A stretch of 64,000 bases of DNA from Mycolicibacterium sediminis (GCF_010731735.1 NZ_AP022588.1:5828001-5892000), one strand, 5' to 3'. Numbered from the stretch's first letter, positions 51,409-60,189 are shown. The notes: generated by a model from the sequence alone, not told the origin. Numbers and translations are program-made.

Positions 51409-52158
51409 TCACGGCTTGATCAGTGCGTAATAGGCGTAGCGGGTGTCCAACCGGTTCCGCGGAACCAGGGTGATGAGCTTCGGGTTCAGTCCGCAGTCGA
51501 TCGCCCGTAACCAGAACTCGTCAATCCCAAAGGTCGTCATGTTGGCCAAGTTTCGGCGGTAGTCGCGCCGATGGCCACGGGTCCGGCGGTCCGCCGTCCG
51601 GTACTTCACCTGAATGAACGCCATTCCACCGCTGACCAACAACTGCTCGGCGATCCGAACGATCCGGAGCGCTTCCTCGGCGCCCGCGGTCAGTTCGATG
51701 ACGTAGAGGCACAGAAAGGTGTCGCAGGATGCTTCGCGACCGTCCACGGCCCGCTCGGGGTTCTCGATGTCGACGTGTACAGGTTCGACGGGGGTCTGGC
51801 AGACGACCTGGACCTGTCGCACACATTCGGTGACACTGTCGGGTGCGACGTCGGCGGCGAGGAACTTCGAGGCGATGGGCGCGAAGGCGACGGCGTTCGC
51901 ACCGCCGCCGCAGCCCCATTCGATCACCCGACCGGGACCGGACGGGAGGTCGAGTCCCTTCGCGAACCGTTGATAGATGGCGAGGTGGTCGCGGCCAACC
52001 TCCAGCCACGCCTCGTCGCCGAGCCCGTTGCGCCAGTGCGAGTCCGCCGGCCACGCCGCGCCCGATGACGATGACCAGTAGGTGCGTGCGTCGGCGATTC
52101 GGCGGGAGATTCCTTGGGCGGGCACCACTCGACCAACTAATTTCAGCACTCCGCGCAC
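51409..52158 (-). CDS. Class I SAM-dependent methyltransferase
   Basis: 249 aa from GTG 52158, 8 nt after the NlpC/P60 stop. Motif I is VIEWGCGGGANAVAFA near residue 80, acidic loop ADVAPDS near 105, and motif IV-like DTFLCLYVIEL near 150. The C-terminal LITLVPRNRLDTRYAYYALIKP is family-like. Substrate unknown; the context suggests an envelope component. Third gene of the operon ldt-nlpC-methyltransferase. A decayed copy sits at 33300-33700, so the gene was dispensable in the other block. Confidence 0.82.
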   Translation of the reverse strand: MRGVLKLVGRVVPAQGISRRIADARTYWSSSSGAAWPADSHWRNGLGDEAWLEVGRDHLAIYQRFAKGLDLPSGPGRVIEWGCGGGANAVAFAPIASKFLAADVAPDSVTECVRQVQVVCQTPVEPVHVDIENPERAVDGREASCDTFLCLYVIELTAGAEEALRIVRIAEQLLVSGGMAFIQVKYRTADRRTRGHRRDYRRNLANMTTFGIDEFWLRAIDCGLNPKLITLVPRNRLDTRYAYYALIKP

Positions 52159-52166
52159 GCTGGTCC

Positions 52167-53330
52167 TCAGTACCGGCGAGCGTTGTGGAACGGCGACGAG
52201 TCCACGGGCGCCACGCGAACCGGGGTGCCGTAGGTCGAGGCGTGCACCATCATTCCGTCCCCGATGTAGATCCCCGCATGCGACACATCGGAGTAGAAGG
52301 TCACGATGTCCCCGGGCTGCAGATCGCCCCTCGCAACGGGCTGACCACCGGCAGCGAGCGACTGACTCGAATGCGGCAGCGACTTGCCGGTCTGCTGAAA
52401 CGCCCACATGATCAGACCCGAGCAGTCGAACGCGTTCGGCCCGGAACCACCCCACGAGTAGGGCGAGCCGATGCGGGTCAGGGCCGCTTGGACGACCGCC
52501 GCGTTCCCGAATCCCCCACCCGCGGGGGGCGCCGCGTCGGGGGCAGTGACCGCGCCTGGTGGTACACCGTCGATGGGTGGCACGACCTCACCGCCGGCAA
52601 GCACGTCAGGCCCCGGCGACGGCGCGTCGACGGGCGGCGGAAGGGCTGCCAGCGCAGCCCGCTGGTCGGGGGTCAGCGCATCGTATCGGGACTTGACCGC
52701 CGCGATCTGCGAACGGAGTCGACTCTGCTTGGCCTGCAGCTCGGCACGGACGGCGCTGGCCTGCTCGGCAGCGGTGCGCGCCTCGGCAGCCGAAGTGGCC
52801 GAGACCCTTTCCGCGGTGTCGGCTCGTGCGCGGGCCTCCCGAAAGCGGCGCATCGTCGTGACCATCTCGGTGCCCATCGCGTTCTTCACGGCAAGTTGTT
52901 CGATCAGCTGCTGCGGCGAGTTCGCGGTCAGAATGCCCGTGAGCCCGTCGGTGGGTCCATCCATGTACTCGGCCGCCGCAACCTCGTCGACGGCACCCTG
53001 ATAGGTGGTGAGTTCGGCCCGGGCGACCGTCGCGGCGGCGAGGTCGTTGACGTTCCTTCGCTCGGCGACGTCCTGTGCCGCCACCGCCGCATCGAGGCTG
53101 AGTTGTGCCGAATGCATGGCTTCGGTGGTCTGCTCGGCCTCCCGCGACAGTTCGTTGAGTTGGGCCAGCGCGTCGGCGGCGGGGTCGGCTCGCACGTCGG
53201 CAGCGATGACACCGGTGGACAGGATGAGCATCGTCAGCAGGGCGGCGACGAGTCGATGGGATGCCGCGGTCACGCCGTGGGCCAGGACGCGGGCAGACAA
53301 GGTCATGCGGCGTCGTGCGTTGTCCTGCAT
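52167..53330 (-). CDS. Coiled-coil NlpC/P60 endopeptidase 2 (RipA-like)
   Basis: 387 aa from ATG 53330, which shares the A of the Ldt stop codon (TGATG). Signal segment VAALLTMLILSTGVIAADVRA; coiled coil ~45-215. Catalytic domain GSPYSWGGSGPNAFDCSGLIMWAF and SHAGIYIGDGMMVHA. Paralogue of 28631-29743 (same order of domains, same YSDxSHAGIYIG). Direct coupling to an L,D-transpeptidase means that cutting and re-linking enzymes are made together. Confidence 0.92.
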   Translation of the reverse strand: MQDNARRRMTLSARVLAHGVTAASHRLVAALLTMLILSTGVIAADVRADPAADALAQLNELSREAEQTTEAMHSAQLSLDAAVAAQDVAERRNVNDLAAATVARAELTTYQGAVDEVAAAEYMDGPTDGLTGILTANSPQQLIEQLAVKNAMGTEMVTTMRRFREARARADTAERVSATSAAEARTAAEQASAVRAELQAKQSRLRSQIAAVKSRYDALTPDQRAALAALPPPVDAPSPGPDVLAGGEVVPPIDGVPPGAVTAPDAAPPAGGGFGNAAVVQAALTRIGSPYSWGGSGPNAFDCSGLIMWAFQQTGKSLPHSSQSLAAGGQPVARGDLQPGDIVTFYSDVSHAGIYIGDGMMVHASTYGTPVRVAPVDSSPFHNARRY

Positions 53331-54331
53331 CAGATTTGCCAGTCCTGGGCGCCGTCGTTCTGGTTGTAGAGGCCGACGGAGTTCTTGACGACGACGGGAT
53401 CGCCGCTGCCGAAGTTGTCGTAGAACCACTGGGCGTCGGCGGGGCTGAGGTTGGGGCAGCCGTGGCTGACGTTGCGCTTGCCCTGATCGGCCACCGACCA
53501 CGGAGCGCCGTGCACGAAGATCCCGGTGTTGCTGATCCTCACCGCATCCAGGACCTTCAGCTTGTAGCCCTCAGCAGAGTCGACCGGCACGCCGTAGGTG
53601 GAGGAGTCCATCACCAGGTCGGCGAATCTCTCCAGCACGTAGTAGGTGCCGTTGGGCGTCTCGTAACCCTTCTTCCCCAACGACACGGGGAAGGTCCTCT
53701 CCAGCTTGCCGTTTCGCATGACCTGAATCTGGTGGGTCTTGTCATCGATGGTCGCAACGAGTGCATCGCCGGTCCTGAAACTCGACTTCGTGCCGGCGGC
53801 GTCGATAGTGACGCTCGTGTTGGCTGGCCAGAAGTCGGTGGGTCGCCAGCGGACTTGGCTGTCACTCATCCAGTAGAACTTGCCCGACACCGGCGGTGTC
53901 GAAGACACGTGAATGGCCTGTTCGGCCATCGGCCGGTTGGCGATCGGGCGTTGGAAGTTGACGATGATCGGTTTGGCCACCCCGACCATCGAGCCGTTGT
54001 CCGGGTTGAACATCGGCGGCAGAAATGGCGGCTGCCCGGTGAACGGCGCCGGGTTTTCCCCAGCCGGCGTGCCGGCGGACACCACTGCCGCGGGAGCTGC
54101 GAAGGGATCAGCCGGCGGCAAGGCCAGAGGTGGCGGCGGTATAACGCCCGGACCGGGCACGACCGCGGGTCCAGAAGGCGTCGGGGTCGGTGCGGCCAAC
54201 TCGACGGGCACGTCCAGCAGTGCGGGATCGTCGACGACGGGGTCGGGGTCAGCTGACGCGGGTGTGCCGCCGAGGAAGACTGCGGCCACACCCATCGCGG
54301 CAGCGATCAACGCCCGCATGAACCGCGGCAT
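53330..54331 (-). CDS. Secreted L,D-transpeptidase (Ig-like + YkuD) 2
   Basis: 333 aa, signal peptide ending GGTPASA, Pro/Ala-rich linker to ~100, Ig-like domain (NPDNGSMVGVAKPIIVNF), YkuD domain with IFVHGAPW and SHGCPNLSPADAQW (catalytic Cys). Nearly the same as 12945-13892 from residue ~100 onward, including the unusual DGAQDWQ C-terminus. First full-size gene of the operon toward 51409. The Cys/Met peptide gene and operator Q lie upstream. Confidence 0.93.
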   Translation of the reverse strand: MPRFMRALIAAAMGVAAVFLGGTPASADPDPVVDDPALLDVPVELAAPTPTPSGPAVVPGPGVIPPPPLALPPADPFAAPAAVVSAGTPAGENPAPFTGQPPFLPPMFNPDNGSMVGVAKPIIVNFQRPIANRPMAEQAIHVSSTPPVSGKFYWMSDSQVRWRPTDFWPANTSVTIDAAGTKSSFRTGDALVATIDDKTHQIQVMRNGKLERTFPVSLGKKGYETPNGTYYVLERFADLVMDSSTYGVPVDSAEGYKLKVLDAVRISNTGIFVHGAPWSVADQGKRNVSHGCPNLSPADAQWFYDNFGSGDPVVVKNSVGLYNQNDGAQDWQI

Positions 54332-54408
54332 CCTTTGTGACCTCCAGTTGACGACGTCGATCAGGGTCGGTCGTTCGACCCAGACTCACTGCCTGCGAAG
54401 GGCGTCGC

Positions 54409-54525
54409 CTACATCGGCGGCGGGGGCTGTGGTGGCATCGGCATCGGCATCGGCGGGCAACAGCCCGTGGCAGCGGCCGCAGCCATCGCGTCACAACACG
54501 CGCACATTGCTGGATCCATGCTCAT
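54409..54525 (-). CDS. Tiny Cys/Met-rich putative copper-binding peptide
   Basis: 38 aa from ATG 54525, or 36 aa from ATG 54519. The second start has GGAGG at 54528-54532 with ideal 8-nt spacing. Key features are MCACCDAM, a poly-Ala stretch, GCCPP and the repeat MPMPMPP, giving 5 Cys and 8 Met in 38 residues. The CACC/GCC and Met-Pro patterns suggest Cu(I) binding like a mini-metallothionein; no homology to MymT is claimed. It lies 31 nt downstream of operator Q and 77 nt before the Ldt gene. Confidence 0.6.
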   Translation of the reverse strand: MSMDPAMCACCDAMAAAAATGCCPPMPMPMPPQPPPPM

Positions 54526-54555
54526 GCCCTCCGTTGCCGAACCGTGACCAAGAAC

Positions 54556-54574
54556 CTACGCACTAAAGCAGTAC
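54556..54574 (-). promoter_or_regulatory. BlaI-type operator Q (CTAC-N11-GTAC)
   Basis: CTAC 54556-54559 and GTAC 54571-54574, before the Cys/Met peptide gene and the Ldt-NlpC-methyltransferase operon. Confidence 0.63.
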
Positions 54575-54656
54575 GTCGCAACACAGTAGATTTGATACCG
54601 GCAACGAGCCGCGCGGAGAACTGCTCTGCTAGGTCGCCTGTGCCGGCCCGCGCGTG

Positions 54657-55418
54657 TCAGGTCGTGGCAAGCCGGTAGCCGCTGCCCCGCACCGTGGACA
54701 CGTATCGCGGGGCTGCGGGGTCATCACCGAGCTTGCGGCGCAGCCCACCGATGTGCGCCTCGACGAGCGCCCGACTGACCGGGCGCGAGTCGCCCCACAC
54801 CGCAGCCACCAGCTGCCGCCGCGTCAGCACGACACCGGGCCGTGCCGCCAGCGCCGCCAGCACGTCGAACTCGATCCGAGTCAGCGCCACCGGAATCCCA
54901 TCGGAATGTGCACGGCGGCGCGGAACGTCGATGCGCAAACCGCTCGATGCCCACAACGAACGCCTCACCGCCGCCTCGGGCACGGTGTCCGGCACCGACC
55001 GAGGCCGGCGCATCATGGCGCGCAGACGTGCCACGAGTTCACGTGGACTGATCGGGTCGGCGATGAATACGTCCGCCGCAACCGGTTCTCCGATGGCATC
55101 GAGGATGCGTTGACGAGCCGAGAGCACCACGACATAGGCAGTGGTCACCGAACGCAACTGGCGACACACCTCGAACGCGTCGAGTCCAGGGACCGCCAAG
55201 TCGAGCACGACGACGTCGGGGTCGTGGTCGAGCGCCGACTGGACCGTGTCCTCGACGCCGTTGGTCACGTGAACGACGAACTGCTCCCGCTGCATGAAGT
55301 GGGCAAGGCTTCCCACCACGGGCCGGCGGTCGTCGACGACCACCGCCCGAAGACGACCCAACCCCGGGATCGGCTCCGCCGAAGGACACTGCGCCGCCTG
55401 AGTCACACCGCCCGCCAT
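54657..55418 (-). CDS. OmpR-type orphan response regulator with altered receiver
   Basis: 253 aa from ATG 55418 (or 55451). Receiver domain with acidic pair in VVVDDRRPV and phospho-acceptor in VVVLDLAVPG. The switch Ser is in VVVLSARQR. The invariant Lys of the KPF motif is replaced by Asp (FIADPISPREL). A winged-helix output domain at ~155-250 ends VSTVRGSGYRLA. No histidine kinase gene is in the window. Loss of the Lys suggests phosphorylation-independent signalling. Last of the minus-strand run ripA-mmcO-nodB-RR. Confidence 0.85.
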   Translation of the reverse strand: MAGGVTQAAQCPSAEPIPGLGRLRAVVVDDRRPVVGSLAHFMQREQFVVHVTNGVEDTVQSALDHDPDVVVLDLAVPGLDAFEVCRQLRSVTTAYVVVLSARQRILDAIGEPVAADVFIADPISPRELVARLRAMMRRPRSVPDTVPEAAVRRSLWASSGLRIDVPRRRAHSDGIPVALTRIEFDVLAALAARPGVVLTRRQLVAAVWGDSRPVSRALVEAHIGGLRRKLGDDPAAPRYVSTVRGSGYRLATT

Positions 55419-55479
55419 TCCGTGGCCGACCCACCACATTCGGACAGCCACCGCAACGTTGACGGCGCAGCGGTCAGGC

Positions 55480-56370
55480 TCACTGGGGACCGCCCGGGTT
55501 CTGGTTCGGAATGTCGGTGATCGGCAGGTTGCGAGCCGGCGCCGGTGACGGCGTTGGCGGAAGGGCTGGGATCTGGTCGGCAGGGATGTCAGTCAGGTCG
55601 TGGGCCGGCGGACCGTTGACCCGACTGCCGTAGCTGCTCCCGGGCGCACGGGGGCCGAGCAGGTGGCCGACGGTGACTAAGTGATAGCCGTTGGCCTTGA
55701 GCACCGGGATGAACTGCTCGACGAGGTCCACGGTGCTCGAATAGGTGTCGTGCAACAACACCACCGACCCGGGGGTGATCTGAGTCATCAGCATGTAGCG
55801 GGTAGCCCCGGTGTTGGCGTCGTTGATCCAGTCGAAGGGGATGACGTCCCAGTTGATGTCGGCCAGCCCTTGCCGTTTCGCCTCGGCGAGCACCGCGTCA
55901 TTGATCAAACCGCCGGCGGTCCGCAGCAGGACGGGCGCCCGGCCGGTGGCGGCGGCAATGGCCGAGGTGCCCTTGGCGAGCTGATCGGGGATGTCCTGCA
56001 CCGGAACGGTGGACATGTTGGCGTGTTCCCAGGTGTGGTTGCCGATCTCCATCCCGGCATCGGCGATGCGTCGCGCGCTCGCCGGGTCGGCGGCGACCTT
56101 GTTGCCGACGAGGAAGAACGTGGCCTTCGCATCGTCGGCTGTCAGGATCCGAAGGAGCCGGTCGGTGAACGGGGTGGGTCCGTCATCGAAGGTCAGGGCC
56201 ACGCACTTGGCGCGGGTGCAGTCGACCGTGTCCGGATCGGCGGATCGGTTCTTGACGGCTACGACCATCAGCGCTCCGGTCAGCGCGACGACCGCGATCA
56301 ACGCGGCCAACGGAAGCCACCGAACACGATGCGAGCCGATGTACCAGAGCCCGTCCTCACGCCGTGTCAT
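55480..56370 (-). CDS. NodB-family polysaccharide deacetylase, membrane anchored
   Basis: 296 aa, one N-terminal transmembrane anchor (LAALIAVVALTGALMVVAV). NodB motifs: TFDDGP (motif 1), GNHTWEH (metal-binding His pair, motif 2), RTAGG (motif 3, with Thr-Ala for the usual Pro-Pro), and VLLHDTYSSTV (motif 5). Pro-rich C-terminal tail. It would remove acetyl groups from peptidoglycan sugars or another envelope glycan. Lies 115 nt after mmcO on the same strand. Confidence 0.85.
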   Translation of the reverse strand: MTRREDGLWYIGSHRVRWLPLAALIAVVALTGALMVVAVKNRSADPDTVDCTRAKCVALTFDDGPTPFTDRLLRILTADDAKATFFLVGNKVAADPASARRIADAGMEIGNHTWEHANMSTVPVQDIPDQLAKGTSAIAAATGRAPVLLRTAGGLINDAVLAEAKRQGLADINWDVIPFDWINDANTGATRYMLMTQITPGSVVLLHDTYSSTVDLVEQFIPVLKANGYHLVTVGHLLGPRAPGSSYGSRVNGPPAHDLTDIPADQIPALPPTPSPAPARNLPITDIPNQNPGGPQ

Positions 56371-56485
56371 CGAATCCCTTCCTGTCCGCGGATCGCCGCG
56401 AAGCCTTCGAATGTGTCGGCGTTGGGGGTCACACCCGGGGTGGGTCTGCTCACCTCGTCATGATCGAGACCTACTGGCGCAGGGG

Positions 56486-57997
56486 TCACGTCGCGTAGTC
56501 GACACTGGTCATCATGCCGGCCTCTTGGTGATACGTGTTGTGGCAGTGCATCATCCAGACGCCGGGGTTGTCGGCGACGAACGTCGTGCTTACCGTTTGC
56601 TTCGGTAGCACGATCGCGGTGTCCTTGCGCGGACCCAGGCTGCCGTCGGGTCGAACGATCTGAAACGTGTGTCCGTGCAGGTGCATGGGATGCCACATCG
56701 TGGTGGAATTGCGGAAGGTGAGGCTGACCCGTTGACCCTGCTGAACCGTCATGGGTTGGGCGTCGGGGAAGGTGACCCCGTTGATCGACCAGTCGTAGGT
56801 CATCATGGACCCGGTCAGTTCCGCGGTCAGGGCGGTGTCGGGCGCACCGGCGGGAAACGATGCGGCCTCGGTGGCGACGAACATCGCCGCTGTGCCGACG
56901 CGGCCCGCCATCTCGGGTGGCTGATATCCGGCATCGGGTCCGGAGCCGGCACCGGTGGACAGCAGGGCCCGCGCGACCCCGTTCTTCCCCTCGGGCATGG
57001 CGACGAGCGCGAAGACGCCGTCGCCGGCGGTGACGATCGCGTCGTAGCGCTCACCCATCCCCAGCAGCACCGCGTCGACCTCGGCCGGGACGACCGGATA
57101 TCCGTCGGTGTGCGTGACCGTCATGGCGTGACCGGTCAGCGCGACCCGAAACGCCGTGTCCGACCCGGCGTTGATGATCCGGAGCCGGATCCGTTGCCCA
57201 GGCTTGGCAGTGAACACCGTTGGTGCAGCAGGGATTCGGCCGTTGATCAAGTAGTACGGATAGTTCACGTCCCCGGCGTCCCCGCCGAGCAACGTGCTGG
57301 TGCCCACGCCCTCCATCGTGGGCATGGCACCCATGCCTGGCATGTCGTCGTGCGCACCAGATCCCTCGCCGGACAGATCGAGCCAGATCTGCTCGGGTGT
57401 CTTGCCGATGCCGTCGGTCCAGTCGTCGAGCACGACGATCCACTCGGCGTCGTAGTCGCCCGGCTCGGCGGGGTCATCGACGATGAGCGGTAGGTATAGG
57501 CCGGTGTCGGCGTCGACGCCGGTGTGGGGGTGCGCCCAGTACGTTCCGGGATGGGGCACCGAGAAGCGGTAGGTGAAGTCACGCCCGGGCTCGACGTTGG
57601 GGGTGGCTGGGGTGGCGCCGTCCATGTCGTTGCGCAGAGCGATGCCGTGACAGTGCAGCGAGGTCGGACGGGTGAGCCGGTTGACCAGGGTGATCGCGAG
57701 TTCGTCACCGACGTCGGCGCGGATGAGGGGGCCGGGAAGGTCGGTGCCGTAGGCCAGTGTGCTGGCTCGGGTGCCGCCCAGGTCGAGGATCCCGGGCTGT
57801 GCGGTGAGTGTGGTCGTGACCGTGCGTCCGGTGTGCGGCCGCGCGGCCTCGACGGTGCCGATGTCGGCCTGCCCGGTGGCTGAGGAATCAGGCGCCCTGG
57901 CGCAGCCGGACAGCACGATGCCGCCGGCGATGGTGGCGCTGGCGGCCAAGAGTTCCCGTCGGCTCAGCTGGAGCCTGTTCGGCGTGCGTCGCGTCAT
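56486..57997 (-). CDS. mmcO: Multicopper oxidase (MmcO-like)
   Basis: 503 aa from ATG 57997. Twin-arginine signal with lipobox (SRRELLAAS ... LSGCA). Three cupredoxin domains; copper ligands in LHCHGIALRNDMDG, TYWAHPHTG, HPMHLHGHTFQ and MHCHNTYHQEAGM give a complete T1/T2/T3 set. Very similar in length and motif order to Mtb MmcO (Rv0846c), which oxidises Cu(I) in the periplasm and protects against copper. The gene is downstream of ripA by 82 nt, so it probably shares operator R; no CsoR box is directly in front. Confidence 0.94.
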   Translation of the reverse strand: MTRRTPNRLQLSRRELLAASATIAGGIVLSGCARAPDSSATGQADIGTVEAARPHTGRTVTTTLTAQPGILDLGGTRASTLAYGTDLPGPLIRADVGDELAITLVNRLTRPTSLHCHGIALRNDMDGATPATPNVEPGRDFTYRFSVPHPGTYWAHPHTGVDADTGLYLPLIVDDPAEPGDYDAEWIVVLDDWTDGIGKTPEQIWLDLSGEGSGAHDDMPGMGAMPTMEGVGTSTLLGGDAGDVNYPYYLINGRIPAAPTVFTAKPGQRIRLRIINAGSDTAFRVALTGHAMTVTHTDGYPVVPAEVDAVLLGMGERYDAIVTAGDGVFALVAMPEGKNGVARALLSTGAGSGPDAGYQPPEMAGRVGTAAMFVATEAASFPAGAPDTALTAELTGSMMTYDWSINGVTFPDAQPMTVQQGQRVSLTFRNSTTMWHPMHLHGHTFQIVRPDGSLGPRKDTAIVLPKQTVSTTFVADNPGVWMMHCHNTYHQEAGMMTSVDYAT

Positions 57998-58079
57998 GGC
58001 AGGTGCCGTTTCGGATGTGTGCTGGCCACGTGTCGGCCGCGGGGCATCCAGCCATTCTGCGTCGTGTTCCTGTGTGCCA

Positions 58080-59510
58080 TCAGTATTCGATGAGCCTGGT
58101 GACATACGGGGTCATGCCGCTGGTCCGCACGGGGGAGATCTTGACCGTGGACCCGGTGTAGGGCGCCTCCAGCATCGTGCCGTCACCTAGGTACATGGCC
58201 TCGTGCTGGCTGGCGTTGGGCCCGTAGAAGATGAGGTCACCACGGCGCATCTGCGAGGACGGGATTTTGCGGCCGGCGTCGTACTGCGATCCCGAGTAGT
58301 GGTCGAGCTTGATGCCGACCCCGGCGAAGGCATACAGGTAGAGCCCCGAGCAATCGAATCCCACCGTTCCCGCGCCCTGGTCGATGCCGTTGGACGGCCC
58401 GCTGGCGTTCCCGCCGCCCCACGAGTAGGGCACCCCCAGCTGGGACATCGCGCGACGGATGACGAATTCGGACGCTTGGCGTCCGTACACCCGCGGGATC
58501 CGTCCGTTGGTGATTCCGGGATCGACGGCCGTGCTGGCCTGAGGCAGGATCCCGATCGTGGTCAGGAACTTGCGGCCCAGGTCGGCGGTGAGTTCCGCTG
58601 ACGTAGAGGAGATCTGAAGGACCATGTTGATGATGGCGACGGGATCACCGGCGACGTTGGCGCTGGGCACCATGGGCAGCGTGGTGTCCCATTGGCCGGT
58701 GCCTGAGGGTGTCGCAGCCGCGGGATCGTGCGGGGTCGCCCGGTCCCAGTCGGCGGCGGCAGTGGGCACGTTGGACACCCCAGTCCCCGTCGCAGTCCTG
58801 CTCGACGTCGACCGCGTTCGGGCGGCATCGAGCCGGGCCCGGGCCGTTCGGCGCTGCTCGGCGGCACGATCCACTGCGGCCTGCTGGTCACCGAACTGAC
58901 GTTGAGTCTCGGACAACGTCGTGACTGCTGCGTCCATGCTGGTTTGGGCCCGGGCCGCAGCCTCATCTGCTCGTTGTCGAGCCGCCCGCGCCGAGGACTC
59001 CTCGTTCACCGCCGCGGTGCGCGCCCGCGCGAGGTCCGCCCTGGTTTTCTCGAAGCTGATCTGCAGCGTCTGGCCCGTCCCGGCAGCACCGATGACGTCC
59101 TCGGGACTGGCCGCCGTCAGGTAGGAATCGGAGGGGCCGTTTACGTAGGCCGCGACGGCGAAGGTGTCGAACCGCTGCTGCGCGGCGGCGATGGCAGTGT
59201 TGGCCTCGCGTGCGGCCAGCTGGCTGGTCTCCACGTCGCGGCGGGCCGTCTCGGCCGCGTCGCGCGCGGTCTGGACCTCGGCGATTGCCTTGTTCACGCC
59301 TTCCTGGCGATCCTGGACTTGGGCACCGAGTTGCTGCAACCGGTGATCCGCCTCGGCTACCTGGACGATCAGCGCGGTCACCGTGTCCGCACTTCCGGCG
59401 ACGGGTCCCGGTTCCCCACGCGCAGGGGCGGGCGCGCTCATCGAGGTCACCACTAGCGCGGCGGCAGCGACCACCGACACGGAGCGGCCCAAATGCCGAC
59501 TGATTGCCAT
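58080..59510 (-). CDS. RipA-like peptidoglycan endopeptidase (coiled coil + NlpC/P60)
   Basis: 476 aa, close to Mtb RipA in length and order. Signal peptide to ~32; coiled-coil autoinhibitory part ~40-240 with the landmark AAYVNGPSDSYLTAASPEDVI; linker; and catalytic domain from ~340: GVPYSWGGGNASGPS, FDCSGLYLYAF (Cys), SQHEAMYLGDGTMLEA (His). RipA splits daughter cells by hydrolysing septal peptidoglycan. This may be an accessory copy, induced through operator R. The C-terminal ~210 residues are strikingly like 8147-8923. Confidence 0.92.
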   Translation of the reverse strand: MAISRHLGRSVSVVAAAALVVTSMSAPAPARGEPGPVAGSADTVTALIVQVAEADHRLQQLGAQVQDRQEGVNKAIAEVQTARDAAETARRDVETSQLAAREANTAIAAAQQRFDTFAVAAYVNGPSDSYLTAASPEDVIGAAGTGQTLQISFEKTRADLARARTAAVNEESSARAARQRADEAAARAQTSMDAAVTTLSETQRQFGDQQAAVDRAAEQRRTARARLDAARTRSTSSRTATGTGVSNVPTAAADWDRATPHDPAAATPSGTGQWDTTLPMVPSANVAGDPVAIINMVLQISSTSAELTADLGRKFLTTIGILPQASTAVDPGITNGRIPRVYGRQASEFVIRRAMSQLGVPYSWGGGNASGPSNGIDQGAGTVGFDCSGLYLYAFAGVGIKLDHYSGSQYDAGRKIPSSQMRRGDLIFYGPNASQHEAMYLGDGTMLEAPYTGSTVKISPVRTSGMTPYVTRLIEY

Positions 59511-59588
59511 CCGCCTGTGATCTCCCTACTACTCGGACCGCGTCCACGTCCTGCGCGATGTGCCCGTGTGCTTCGCACGGCTGCCGTA

Positions 59589-59607
59589 CTACGCATGTTC
59601 GTAGTAC
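59589..59607. promoter_or_regulatory. BlaI-type operator R (CTAC-N11-GTAC) between ripA-like and blaI-3
   Basis: CTAC 59589-59592 and GTAC 59604-59607; also CTAC-N8-GTAG inside. Located between divergent genes, so it can control both. The rest of 59511-59811 has no gene. Confidence 0.65.
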
Positions 59608-59811
59608 GTAGTTGGGACGTACGTTGCTGGACCGTATATCACTTTGGCCGCGGCAGTAACTCTCGTCACAGGCGACGTGCAGAGCTGTAACGGTTTCGAG
59701 ACATTGGCGCGCCGGGAATTGGCGCGACGCCGTTGGCGGCCTAAGTTGAGCTGCATCTGTCCGACCTCGCAGCCGGTGCGAGACGTCGCAGTCAAACCGC
59801 AGGAGCGTGCC

Positions 59812-60189
59812 GTGCGAGTTCGGGGTTTCGGAGAACTCGAGGCCGTCGTGATGGACCGGGTATGGGACCGCGACGACGTGTGCACGGTCCGCGACATCTT
59901 CGACGAACTCGCCGCAGACCGGGTGATCGCCTACACCACCGTGCTCTCGACGATGGACAATCTTCACCGCAAGGGGTGGCTGGTACGCGAGCGGGTCGGC
60001 AAGGCATACCACTACCGTCCGGCGATGACTCGGGAAGAGCATTCCGCCCAATTGATGCGCAATGCCTTCGAATCCGGCGGGGACACGAACCTGGTGCTGT
60101 CGCACTTCCTCGATCAGATGAACGACGCCGAATCGGCGCAAGTGAAGTCCACCCTTCGCCGCTTCATCAACCGCCGGGCAAGCTCATGA
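59812..60189 (+). CDS. BlaI/MecI-family repressor 3
   Basis: 125 aa from GTG 59812 (AGGAG at 59801-59805). Longer in-frame starts run into unlikely sequence. Winged helix VRGFGELEAVVMDRVWDRDD ... VIAYTTVLSTMDNLHRKGWLVRER, almost the same as BlaI-1, with matching C-terminal dimerisation helices. Overlaps M56-3 by 4 nt. With BlaI-1 it is the best candidate for the CTAC-N11-GTAG boxes. Confidence 0.92.
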   Translation: MRVRGFGELEAVVMDRVWDRDDVCTVRDIFDELAADRVIAYTTVLSTMDNLHRKGWLVRERVGKAYHYRPAMTREEHSAQLMRNAFESGGDTNLVLSHFLDQMNDAESAQVKSTLRRFINRRASS

